Source of the DNA: Marinomonas lutimaris
GTDB taxonomy: Bacteria; Pseudomonadota; Gammaproteobacteria; Pseudomonadales; Marinomonadaceae
Reading direction: 5' to 3'
Assembly: GCF_019426345.1 (NCBI RefSeq)
Contig: NZ_JAHLLW010000001.1
Span: 434,001-498,000, forward strand
Length of the DNA stretch: 64,000 bases
Under the pieces are notes generated by a model. The model saw nothing but the letters and a program-made list of their open reading frames with translations. It searched no databases and had not been told where the DNA came from. A program made the position numbers and the translations under genes. Shown here in pieces: positions 18,101 to 26,287 of this stretch; the stretch's first letter is position 1; the number at the start of each line of letters is the position of its first letter.

Positions 18101-20243
18101 AGCAGATGGCAAATCTTTGTATGCACTTGGTCATTACGAAGCTATTAGTTGGAATGTTCCTGTAGACAGAGGAGTTATTGCTGTTTTTTCGTTAAATGGG
18201 AGTAGTGAGCTGACAGAGACGCAAAGAGTGATTGAGGGGGATGATTTTTCAATCAATAGCATAACGGATTTAGTGTTGTCAGATGATGGTGAAAATGCCT
18301 ATTACCTTTATGACAATGGGTTAGGTGTGATGTCTCGCGATACATCAACCGGAATATTGACGTCTGAGGTAATTATAGCAAATTCTACAACGCCGCTTTG
18401 GCAGCCAACTGCATTAACGGTATCAGACCATTATGTGTTTGTAACGAGTAACTATAATGACGCTAGTGTGATAGTGGTTGATCGAGCCAACAATGAACTA
18501 GCTTGGATTAGTAATGGTTACATCGATTCCTTTGCTCAAACGGCAAAGCTGGATTCATTGAGTCACATAGCAGTGACTGATGATGGTACTTATATCTATG
18601 TGGTGAATGGTTCGAGTATTTATACCTATGCTTACAATACGGCTGATAAATCTCTTAGCGTGGTTAATACGGAAGACAACTTGATTGTTGAAAATTTGAC
18701 AGACATGGTTGTCTCAAATAATGGCAGAGAACTATTGGTCTCTACATCAGAGGGTACCTTAAACCGTTATGTGATTGGGTATGACGGTCAATTAACCTTG
18801 ATCAGTACGGTAACGCAAGCTGTTTCGGATGGTAAAGAAATCAATGTAAGCAAGGATGGATATATCTATTTACAAGGTAATAGTGTCGCCATTTTTGAGC
18901 CGCTAAGTCGCCAAGTCACTGCTTATGAAATAGGCTTCGAAGCAGTGGCATTAGCACCTACCACGGCTATTTACGATGCTGAATTTGCTGCGTTAGATAA
19001 TTACAAGGGATTGACTTTGTCGATCCAATCTACGTCACCAAGTGCCGATGATATTTTCGATATATTATCCGGTTCAGGGTTCAGTATTCAGGGTGAAAAC
19101 CTGTTCTTTAATGACGCACTTGTCGGTACATTCACGGCGGAAAATGGTGTACTGACAGTCGCGATTACTGGTGACCTTACACAGATTCAAGTGAATACCT
19201 TGGTACAAAATGTATCCTATGAAAACCCTAATTTAACCGAAGCAATCACCCAGATCTTTACCATTTCAGCTAATGATGGAGAGATTAATAGCGTTGAATT
19301 CCAGTCAGAGTTAAACGTTGTCCGCAACAGCATTCCAGAAGCCACTGGTGGTTATGTTATTCCATCGGTAATGGAAACTGCTCCTACTTCTATCGTGTTG
19401 CCTGAGGGCTTGTTTGTTGATGCTGGGGGCGAACCCCTCACTTGGAGTGTTACTGGTTTACCAACGGGATTAACTTTTGACCCGCTGACCCGAACGATTT
19501 TGGGGCGAGCTTCTGAATCTGGTGCTTTTTCTTTAACGTTTACGGCCACAGACCCTAGACTGCAATCAGCCAGTTTAGAGCTTGATTTGGTGGTTGAGCG
19601 GCTGCCATTGACGGATCAGTCTTCGAATGAGAATGATGCGCTCATTTCATCCTTGGCCAATAGAGAACCTTCTTTTGGTCCTGATATAGGTGATACTTTG
19701 CTGCAGGGAGACATAGGGCGTTTTCCTTCGACAGCTTTTCCTTCAGCTCCTGATTTTGGCTTATCTGAGGCGAATAACCAAAGAATAACGACACTATCTT
19801 CTGAAAACGGTGATGTAAGCCGTCTATCCGAAATTTCGTCTCCCTTGCCAATAGAAGCTTATCGTTTTGTTTCACTTACGTGGCTGGGAGGGGATCGTCA
19901 AGTAGCATTTTCGTTACTGGATAACGTGCTGTCAGTAGAAGAAAAAACCATTCTTGCAGTGACGTTGGCGGATGGTGTTTCGTTACCTGACGGAGTGGAA
20001 TTTGATGCGGACACTGGTGAATTGACGATCAATAAAACGGTGCTTGAAGCAACCGATCAGATAGAGCTTCAGATATTGGTGGTAGATGAGCAGGGTAATG
20101 CTTCGATAGTGCCTGTCGAGGTGACATTACAGGCGGCTCAACAAGCCTCAGCAGTACCTTTTGCTCAGCAAGTAAAAAATGCGGGATTAATGAGCTTGTC
20201 GGACGACAGCCAGGCGTTGCTTGCAGAATTGTCTGTTAATTGA
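15189..20243 (+). CDS. Giant LEPR-motif surface protein with two beta-propellers and cadherin-like repeats
   Basis: A 1684-residue acidic protein without a single cysteine and without an ordinary signal peptide. The N-terminus has a basic start (PKKSRSS) followed by ALEPRMMFDAE; LEPR is at residues 15-18. This matches the short LEPR(-XLL) N-terminal motif of very large exported proteins. Residues about 78-434 and 908-1247 are two copies of a YncE/lactonase-like beta-propeller (repeats with LSDDGxYxY). Three related modules of about 110 residues lie near 457-570, 774-880 and 1260-1370, and a putative Ig/cadherin-like domain (GLPTGLTFDPLTRTILG) near 1403-1460. No RTX nonapeptides or LPXTG signal are seen. 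The genes behind it look like its export machine. An adhesin or matrix role is likely but unproven. Confidence 0.85.
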   Translation: MLFPKKSRSSQVLALEPRMMFDAEGAVEAADTLSAVSAAETDLSASNAVDARGEVPTIEGDINIYYDSKADLQGSEYSLNGVESMALSSDGKYAYSVYSGGGDSAAIGVFSVDESGQLTLVHTYYNYSEEYTESSGLIRTMDIEGIAGATHVLLSDDQQSVYVYGETDNSIVTFTRNADTGALGFQSKADLSNFGIDNDSVYVEDIIMSNGHFYIAAGDSIVVLDAGEDGNFTEVGAYTNGQDGVSGLEGVRRLALSDDGEYLIAGENSALTLFNVNDDGTLQFVSSVDSGIEESFTIQSIVVAKDGKAVYALNSYSESESEILVMTLSDDGILAFNNRYALSAGAQSIVVSDNGAGVFVLGSNADVFSYDETNQSLTKVDTLSGGFGGDLGGEFGESSKSYLSADGRKVFVLNTQFSRESILTYDLAVNKPSHVEGDGSVLLLPSGRIGDSELDELDDYQGASFNVVRESGGLEEDSYGFINGNGLTLEDGKILQNGVEIATFVVFDNSLMVNFTSATNHETAQNVLRQISYANTSNDPLANGASPTFVIMVDDGDGNQTSLDVIVNLIDVNDPSILTTTPAQIIYPTGSDYTPLFSGTSIDTVEKGQLIGQVVLNITGASSFDVLKIGDSKLILSTTSGPSTISSGLSYMVTKSGDTTTVTLYLQQSATEAASLIDSISYKYEGKEIVDQRTVALSVVEPWDGSSSLTTTYEDEAVITFEQGQNSAPVLSGDTGNISYIEGSPAFSVFPDANLPVDEQMDAYNNGLGSYHRAVMTVSIDDASPGDVLSFSDGNNLTLSKGTEILKDGVIIGTVSVSDGELTVTFTENNGATPTTEDVKNILNQIQYKSTSDSPVATLTITATMTNHLGLTSAGLSTQVDIIAVNDAPLVRDALEVSADDIGLIANLDSIEGLENVAASTVSGDGTIFYVADSKGNIAVFNRDADTGEWVYQITLPSIEGLESVDKLVTTADGKSLYALGHYEAISWNVPVDRGVIAVFSLNGSSELTETQRVIEGDDFSINSITDLVLSDDGENAYYLYDNGLGVMSRDTSTGILTSEVIIANSTTPLWQPTALTVSDHYVFVTSNYNDASVIVVDRANNELAWISNGYIDSFAQTAKLDSLSHIAVTDDGTYIYVVNGSSIYTYAYNTADKSLSVVNTEDNLIVENLTDMVVSNNGRELLVSTSEGTLNRYVIGYDGQLTLISTVTQAVSDGKEINVSKDGYIYLQGNSVAIFEPLSRQVTAYEIGFEAVALAPTTAIYDAEFAALDNYKGLTLSIQSTSPSADDIFDILSGSGFSIQGENLFFNDALVGTFTAENGVLTVAITGDLTQIQVNTLVQNVSYENPNLTEAITQIFTISANDGEINSVEFQSELNVVRNSIPEATGGYVIPSVMETAPTSIVLPEGLFVDAGGEPLTWSVTGLPTGLTFDPLTRTILGRASESGAFSLTFTATDPRLQSASLELDLVVERLPLTDQSSNENDALISSLANREPSFGPDIGDTLLQGDIGRFPSTAFPSAPDFGLSEANNQRITTLSSENGDVSRLSEISSPLPIEAYRFVSLTWLGGDRQVAFSLLDNVLSVEEKTILAVTLADGVSLPDGVEFDADTGELTINKTVLEATDQIELQILVVDEQGNASIVPVEVTLQAAQQASAVPFAQQVKNAGLMSLSDDSQALLAELSVN

Positions 20244-20293
20244 CTCTTTATGGATATGAACGGAATCAACATTTTCGATAGTAAGGTTTTGAT

Positions 20294-21973
20294 GTGAATA
20301 TAAAAAATACGGTACTAACAACAAAAGGTTTTCAGAGAACTGCATTGAGTGGTGCTTTAATGCTGGCTTTAACGGCGTGCTCTGTTACGCCAACACCTAT
20401 GACATTTGATCAAAAACTGGCGCTGGTGGAATCTGATCGCGCGGCCATGTTTAAAAATCAAGAACCCGTGGTAAAGCCAATTACACTAGAAGAAGCGATG
20501 GCGAGAGCAGTGAAATATAACCTGCAAGAGCGCTTAGCATTGATGGAAAAGCTTGCCGAAGACAATATCTTAGGGCTAAAAAGCTTTGACATGTTGCCCC
20601 AAGTGGCAGCCAGTGCAGGCTGGAAAACACGCAATAACGAAGCGGCGTCATCGAGTAAGTCCATTGCCACAGGGCAAGAGTCTTTGGTGTCTTCTACGAG
20701 CCAAGATAAGACGACAAACTCGGCAGATTTAAGTGTGTCATGGAATATCTTGGACTTTGGTATCGGCTATTTTGGATCTAAAGCACAAGCGAATAATGTG
20801 TTAGCTGCAGAAGAGCGCCGTCGTAGCGTGGTCGCTGACATTATTCAGAATGTGCGCGGTGCTTATTGGGATGCCGTGACGGCGCAGCAGCTGCAGCCTG
20901 TGGTTAAAAGAACCTTGAAAGACGCTTATGCGGCTTTGGAGACGTCTAAAAAAACGGGCGCAGAGCGTTTAATTTCGCCATTGGAATCCCTTCAATACCA
21001 GAAAAGCTTATTGGAAATGATTAGTCGCTTAGAGACTCTAGAAGGTGATTTGGCTACGTCGAAGTCGCGTTTGGCGAGCTTAATGAATTTACCGCCTGCA
21101 ACGCGTTATGAGCTAGCTGAGCAAGACGTTTCGCCGATGGATATACGTTACAGCTTGGAAGATTTGGAAGCCTTGGCGATGGTTAATCGACCAGAGATTA
21201 ACGAAGAAGCCTATCAGGCTCGTAACGTCGCATTAGAAACTCGTTCTGCGTTAACACGTCTGTTACCTGGTGCGTCATTATTTGTTGGTGCGCATTACAA
21301 CAGCAATAGTTACTCTGTGAACAAGGATTGGGCTGATGCTGGAGTTCAAGTGAGTTGGAACTTGCTCGGTGCGTTTTCATACTCTGATATTAAACGAGTA
21401 GGAGAAGTGAAACAGTCCGTTGCTGACCTTCGCAGACAAGCGTTAAGAATGGCTGTGCTAACTCAGGTAAACATTGCTTGGCAGCAATATAAACAAGCTA
21501 ATAACCAGTACCAGCGAGCTTTAGAATTATCACGTATTCAGAATGCGATTTTAACGCAAAGTACAGGCGCTTATCAGAATAACACTCAATCTTTAGTGGA
21601 GCGTGTGCGCATCGCTACAGAAAGTGTCTTGGCGACCCGTAGCCGTGACCGCAGCTTCTCGGCGATGCAAAGTTCTTATGGTGCCATCTATCAAGCGGCG
21701 GGCTTAGACCCATTGCCAAAAGAAATTGCAGGAACCAGTGTTGCGGCATTGTCCGGTTCTATTGCTCAGCAAGATAACTTGTTAAAACAAGGAAAAATCA
21801 CACAGGCAACATTGTTTTCTAAGGATGTGTTGGTGGAGCAATATCCCAGCATGGTAGAGGAGTATAAGAAAGCTCATTCAAGCCAAAGTGATTCTATGCA
21901 GCGTGTTGTATTAGAAAATCGAGGATCATTACAAGAAGTGTCTGTTACTGATTATACTGATTACTCGCAATGA
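20294..21973 (+). CDS. TolC family outer-membrane lipoprotein channel of the LEPR export cassette
   Basis: A 559-residue TolC/OprM-like protein that should form an outer-membrane channel. A lipoprotein signal ends in LTAC at residue 29. The two outer-membrane efflux repeats cover roughly residues 60-270 and 280-470 and are rich in long helices (LQPVVKRTLKDAYAALETSKKTGAERL). The C-terminal 80 residues beyond the second repeat are an extra tail. The start is GTG at 20294, with AAGG upstream; an overlapping ATG is immediately closed by a stop. It lies 50 bases after the giant protein and overlaps the next gene by four bases. Confidence 0.9.
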   Translation: MNIKNTVLTTKGFQRTALSGALMLALTACSVTPTPMTFDQKLALVESDRAAMFKNQEPVVKPITLEEAMARAVKYNLQERLALMEKLAEDNILGLKSFDMLPQVAASAGWKTRNNEAASSSKSIATGQESLVSSTSQDKTTNSADLSVSWNILDFGIGYFGSKAQANNVLAAEERRRSVVADIIQNVRGAYWDAVTAQQLQPVVKRTLKDAYAALETSKKTGAERLISPLESLQYQKSLLEMISRLETLEGDLATSKSRLASLMNLPPATRYELAEQDVSPMDIRYSLEDLEALAMVNRPEINEEAYQARNVALETRSALTRLLPGASLFVGAHYNSNSYSVNKDWADAGVQVSWNLLGAFSYSDIKRVGEVKQSVADLRRQALRMAVLTQVNIAWQQYKQANNQYQRALELSRIQNAILTQSTGAYQNNTQSLVERVRIATESVLATRSRDRSFSAMQSSYGAIYQAAGLDPLPKEIAGTSVAALSGSIAQQDNLLKQGKITQATLFSKDVLVEQYPSMVEEYKKAHSSQSDSMQRVVLENRGSLQEVSVTDYTDYSQ

Positions 21974-22785
21974 TTATGACCTTGGTGGCACGGTGCCGTG
22001 CTAAGAAGTTTGCTTGTTTATTGGGATTGGGCTGTGTACTTGCATTGCCTTGCGCCTTTGCAAGTGAAGTGTATACAGAAAGCGCCATGGCGGATAATCA
22101 CGCGATTCGGGTGCAATTAAAAGCACAGGATAAGATGGTGTTGTCGAGTCAGTTGTCGGGGCGTATTGAAACTTTGGTATGGAAAGAAGGACAGAGTTTC
22201 AAGAAAGGCCAGCAATTGGTCGCCTTTGATTGTGGCATTTACAAAGCTAAGTTGGATTATGCGATTGCAGCGGAAACAACGGCGCAAAAAAAGCATGCCA
22301 TAGCGCAGCGTTTGGATAATTTACAGTCCATTAGTGTGTTGGATGTCAGTCAAGCCGAATCAGATTTTATTATGGCTGAAGCCGAGCGCAAGATCGGTGA
22401 GGTGATGGTAAAACGCTGTGCGATTGCCGCGCCTTTCTCTGGCCGAGTGTCGAAACGTTTGGTTGAGCAAGGCGAGTTTGTTTCTGAAGGGGAGCCGCTC
22501 CTAGAAATTTATAATACCAGTGCTTATGAAGTGGAGTTGATTGTGCCTTCTCGTTGGATTAGTCGAGTGAATATCGGGGATACTTTTACTGTTCAGCTGG
22601 ATGAAACCAATCAAGAGTATGAAGCCCGCGTGACTCGCTTAGGATCGGTGATTGATCCTTTGAGCCAGTCTTTCTCTGTGTTTGGACAAATTTCCTCGAA
22701 AAGCAAAGCACTATTGTTACCGGGGATGAGTGGAAGCGCGTTGTTTTCTTACTCTAAAGCACTCGGGGGAAATACTGCGCCATGA
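21970..22785 (+). CDS. HlyD/RND-type periplasmic adaptor, short
   Basis: A 271-residue exported adaptor. A signal peptide (about residues 14-32, ending ALPCAFA) precedes a lipoyl half-motif (VLSSQLSGRIETLVWKEGQSFKKGQQL), a short helical hairpin, the second half (CAIAAPFSGRVSKRL) and a beta-barrel domain. The start overlaps the channel gene stop (ATGA) and its end overlaps the next gene, so the three are translationally coupled. It most likely sits in the periplasm between the TolC-like channel and inner-membrane parts encoded next. Confidence 0.88.
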   Translation: MIMTLVARCRAKKFACLLGLGCVLALPCAFASEVYTESAMADNHAIRVQLKAQDKMVLSSQLSGRIETLVWKEGQSFKKGQQLVAFDCGIYKAKLDYAIAAETTAQKKHAIAQRLDNLQSISVLDVSQAESDFIMAEAERKIGEVMVKRCAIAAPFSGRVSKRLVEQGEFVSEGEPLLEIYNTSAYEVELIVPSRWISRVNIGDTFTVQLDETNQEYEARVTRLGSVIDPLSQSFSVFGQISSKSKALLLPGMSGSALFSYSKALGGNTAP

Positions 22786-24134
22786 CGACTCTTCGTTCTG
22801 CTCCCTTGGCGACGGAAGTGACCACAGAGCATGCCTTGTTAAATTTGCTGCAATTAGAAGCAAAGGCTCGTTCTACACAAAGCTTAGATGAGCTGCAATT
22901 CATTTGTCTTAATGAGACTCGACTTCTGCTCACCTACGAACAAAGTTTATTGTGGGATGCCCAGAGTGGAAAGTTAGTTGGGGCATCTGGATTGGTCGAT
23001 ATTGACGCGAATGCGCCTTTTTGTACTTGGGCAAATGGCGTATTGAAAGGCATTTCTCAAACAGATAAAGCGCAGCGAATTCATTCTATTGATCCCACTC
23101 AACTGGCATTTGATGATGCGGCTCGTTTTGCCGATTACTTTTCTGCGCGCCTTATTTGGTTGCCCATACAAAATGCTAATGGCGATTTGATTGCTAGTTT
23201 ATTACTGTCGAAAGAACAAGAACTAAATTTGCGTGAGAAAAAATTATTATCTTTTCTATTAAGCGCTTATGGTCATGCTTGGCAGTCATTTATTCGACAG
23301 CGCCGCCATTTTTTCAAGAATAAATCATGGCGTTGGTGGGCGGTGGGCGGTTCTCTGCTTGCAGGCTTGCTATGTATTCCTATTCAACAATCTGTCATAG
23401 CCCCTGCTGAAATTGTACCTCAGCAACCAAATATTTTACGTGCGCCGATTAAAGGGATTGTCAGGGAGTTGACGGTTAGGCCAAACGACACCGTAGTAGC
23501 TGGTCAAGTGGTTGCCCGTTTAGATGCAAAAGAGTTGCAGCAACAGCTTGAAACAGCGCGCCAAACCTATGCCATTAGTCGAGCTGAATTGCGCATGGCG
23601 CAGCAGCAGTCTTTTATTGATGAACAACGCAAGGCCGCTTTGGCGGTATTAGAAGGCAAGCAAGCGCAGGCACAATTAGATATGACGTACCTCCAGCAGC
23701 AATTAACGAGAACCGAGATTGTTGCGCCTTACGATGGCGTGGTGATTTTTGATAATCAAGGGGATTGGTTAGGGAAACCATTGGCGTTAGGTGATCCTAT
23801 TATGACCATTGCTGATCCGAATAAGACAGAATTACAGATTCGTTTGCCTTTGCAAGATGCGATCGAGCTGGAAATCGGTTCGTCGTTGAAGCTGTTTTTA
23901 AACAGTGACCCAGCCAACCCTGTTGCGGCGGAACTGGTTAAAATTGCCTATAAAGCCAGTCCCACAGAAGATGGACAATATGCTTTGCAGCTAAAGGGAC
24001 GTTTTACGGATTCAGGTCATTCTTTGCGTCTTGGTAAAAAGGGCGTCGCCAAGTTATACGGTGAATACACCACCCTGTTTTATTACTTATTTAGAAAACC
24101 TCTTTCTGAATTGCGTATATGGTTAGCGTGGTAG
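22782..24134 (+). CDS. GAF domain-HlyD adaptor fusion
   Basis: A 450-residue protein with an unusual layout. Residues about 15-150 resemble a GAF-type sensor domain (LLQLEAKARSTQSLDELQ to LIASLLLSKEQELNLREKKLLSFLLSAYG). A membrane helix at about 182-202 (WWAVGGSLLAGLLCIP) separates it from a periplasmic HlyD region with lipoyl halves (ILRAPIKGIVRELTV and VAPYDGVVIF), a coiled coil and a beta-barrel. The GAF part would be cytoplasmic, so the protein could sense a small molecule and signal to the export complex. It overlaps the previous gene by four bases and the next by 16. Confidence 0.82.
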   Translation: MTTLRSAPLATEVTTEHALLNLLQLEAKARSTQSLDELQFICLNETRLLLTYEQSLLWDAQSGKLVGASGLVDIDANAPFCTWANGVLKGISQTDKAQRIHSIDPTQLAFDDAARFADYFSARLIWLPIQNANGDLIASLLLSKEQELNLREKKLLSFLLSAYGHAWQSFIRQRRHFFKNKSWRWWAVGGSLLAGLLCIPIQQSVIAPAEIVPQQPNILRAPIKGIVRELTVRPNDTVVAGQVVARLDAKELQQQLETARQTYAISRAELRMAQQQSFIDEQRKAALAVLEGKQAQAQLDMTYLQQQLTRTEIVAPYDGVVIFDNQGDWLGKPLALGDPIMTIADPNKTELQIRLPLQDAIELEIGSSLKLFLNSDPANPVAAELVKIAYKASPTEDGQYALQLKGRFTDSGHSLRLGKKGVAKLYGEYTTLFYYLFRKPLSELRIWLAW

Positions 24135-26287
24135 ATGTGGCAGCAGTATCAGGGCACGAGAGTGTGAAAGAAGAGTCGTTAGGGGAGTTAAGAAACGAGT
24201 TGCGTCTTTTTGAAGGACCAACAGATCGAGATGGTGCCCCAACTTGGACGTTAGAAGATCCTTTGAGCGGTCAATTTTATCGCTTAGGTTGGCCCGAGAT
24301 GGAGATGCTGGCGCGTTGGTCTTTAGCTTCGTCTGCTGCGATTGTAGAGGATATTCGACGTCATTTAACGTTGGATATTGATCTTCAGGATGTTAAAACA
24401 TTTTATGCCTTTTTAAGTCGTCATCATCTTTTAAAAAACCATTCCAATGATGCCGTTCAGCAGTTGGCTGATGCCAAAAAGCAGCGTCAACTGAGCCCTC
24501 TGCGTTGGCTTTTGAAACATTATTTGTTTTTCCGTGTGCCACTGTGCCGACCGGATGCGTTTCTTGAAAAGACCTTGCCTATTGCGCGTTTTTTTGTCAG
24601 TCCCATTTTTTGGTTTTTGAGTTTGTTAGCTCTGTTGGCTGGAGGCTTTCTCGTGAGTCGCCAATGGGGAACTTTTACTCATACTTTTTTGCATTTCTTT
24701 TCTTTTGAAGGCGCTGTAATGATGGCGCTGGCATTGTCTTTAACCAAGACGCTGCATGAACTGGGGCATGCTTACACTTGCAAATACTTTGGTGGCCGAG
24801 TAGCGACCATGGGCGTGGCCTTATTGGTTCTTTGGCCGGTTTTATACACGGATACTACAAGCTCTTGGCGACTTAAAAATCGTCGTCAGCGCATGCTGAT
24901 TGGTGCAGCCGGGGTTATGGTGGAAATGGTTGTGGCGGCGTGGGCGATTTTGTTATGGAGTTTTTTGCCTGATGGCGTATGGCGCAGCTTAGCTTTTATG
25001 TTGGGAACCAGTACTTGGCTATTGTCTTTATTGGTGAATTTAAGTCCTTTTATGCGCTTTGATGGCTATTTTTTATTGTCGGATTTATTGGGGATTGCGA
25101 ATTTACAGCAGCGCGCTTTTGCCTTTACTCGTTGGCAATTAAGGGAGTGGTTGTTTGGTTTCAAGGATGCGGCACCAGAAGTGTTTTCGTCAGCCATGCA
25201 GCGCATGTTGCTTTTGTACTCCTTTGTGACTTGGGTGTATCGGTTATTCTTATTTATTGGTATCGCATTGATGGTGTATCACTTTGCTTTTAAGTTATTG
25301 GGGATTTTTTTGTTTATCGTGGAAATGGCGGTGTTTGTTGTGTCACCTATTATGCGCGAAGTGAAAGAGTGGTATTTAAGACGATCCCGTTTGTCTTGGA
25401 ATAAACATACATTGTTAAGTGCGGGATTATTGATACTTATTGTTGGGCTGTTATTTATCCCATGGCGAGGTGAGGTAATCGCTTATGGTGTTTTAAGGGC
25501 TAAGCAAGAGTCTCGAATTTATGTTCCAGAAGGTGCGCGTTTGCAGACGGTTTTTGTGTCCGCAGGGGAAAACGTTAAACAAGGGCAAGTACTGTATTTA
25601 TTTTCTTCTCCAGAATTAGAGAAAGAGCAAGACGATCTCGAAATACGTGTAGCAACATTGAAAAAACAGATTGCAGTAAACCAATTTGATCGCCATGCAT
25701 CGGCAAACTTGCAAATGATCCGCGAAGAGCTGTTCGCCTCGTCTAAGCGCTTAGCAACGCTTTCTCAGCAAATTGAATCATTGTCTATTCGTGCGCCTTT
25801 TGATGGTGTGATGGCAGAGGTCTCAGATCAATTTCAGGAGGGCAGCTGGCTATCATCTGGTGCTTGGTTAGGGACATTGATTGGTGCGCAAGGAAATTGG
25901 TTGGAGGCGTTTGTTGACGAGGTGGATGTTGGTCGTATTCAGCAAGGTAACGACGCGCATTTTATTCCCGAGAATATCTCTTATAGCGTATTGCCAGCAC
26001 GTCTTATGTCAATTGAAGATACTGGGCTAAGTTATTTGTCGTCCGCTCCTGAACTGGCGTCGGTTTATGGCGGCCCAATCGCATCATTAAAAGGCAAAGG
26101 GAGTAATGGTGTGCCTCGCTCTGAAAATGTTTTGTATCGTATTTTTATGAGCTTGGAAGATAAGTCTATTGAACAAGCCGGTTTTGTTATAAGAGGAAAG
26201 GTGGTGATGGAAGCGACTTCGCAGAGCATTGCTAGCAGACTATGGACTAGAGTTGTGTCTGTGTTCGTTAGAGAATCATCGTTCTAG
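24119..26287 (+). CDS. M50 membrane metalloprotease fused to a HlyD-like adaptor
   Basis: A 722-residue inner-membrane protein. The zinc site HELGH is at residues 213-217 inside a membrane segment, with the third ligand Asp315 in PFMRFDGYFLLSD, as in site-2 proteases; both motifs are intact. Several further membrane helices follow to about residue 445, then a periplasmic lipoyl/coiled-coil adaptor region (EGARLQTVFVSAGENVKQGQVL and IRAPFDGVMAEV). Residues 1-140 are a cytoplasmic region that may bind substrate. It is the last gene of the cassette and could process or gate the LEPR protein. The gene ends on a CTAG shared with the convergent kinase gene. Confidence 0.87.
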   Translation: MVSVVDVAAVSGHESVKEESLGELRNELRLFEGPTDRDGAPTWTLEDPLSGQFYRLGWPEMEMLARWSLASSAAIVEDIRRHLTLDIDLQDVKTFYAFLSRHHLLKNHSNDAVQQLADAKKQRQLSPLRWLLKHYLFFRVPLCRPDAFLEKTLPIARFFVSPIFWFLSLLALLAGGFLVSRQWGTFTHTFLHFFSFEGAVMMALALSLTKTLHELGHAYTCKYFGGRVATMGVALLVLWPVLYTDTTSSWRLKNRRQRMLIGAAGVMVEMVVAAWAILLWSFLPDGVWRSLAFMLGTSTWLLSLLVNLSPFMRFDGYFLLSDLLGIANLQQRAFAFTRWQLREWLFGFKDAAPEVFSSAMQRMLLLYSFVTWVYRLFLFIGIALMVYHFAFKLLGIFLFIVEMAVFVVSPIMREVKEWYLRRSRLSWNKHTLLSAGLLILIVGLLFIPWRGEVIAYGVLRAKQESRIYVPEGARLQTVFVSAGENVKQGQVLYLFSSPELEKEQDDLEIRVATLKKQIAVNQFDRHASANLQMIREELFASSKRLATLSQQIESLSIRAPFDGVMAEVSDQFQEGSWLSSGAWLGTLIGAQGNWLEAFVDEVDVGRIQQGNDAHFIPENISYSVLPARLMSIEDTGLSYLSSAPELASVYGGPIASLKGKGSNGVPRSENVLYRIFMSLEDKSIEQAGFVIRGKVVMEATSQSIASRLWTRVVSVFVRESSF

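Noticed and set aside
15189..20243. Giant protein as an ordinary type I-secreted RTX adhesin
   Set aside because: No GGxGxD nonapeptides were found, the C-terminus lacks a typical RTX signal, and there is no ABC transporter gene in the cassette.
20294..21973. This TolC homologue as the missing outer-membrane channel of the RND pump at 4896-9197
   Set aside because: It is 11 kb away, downstream of the LEPR gene and overlapping the adaptor gene; it belongs to the export cassette, although sharing cannot be excluded.
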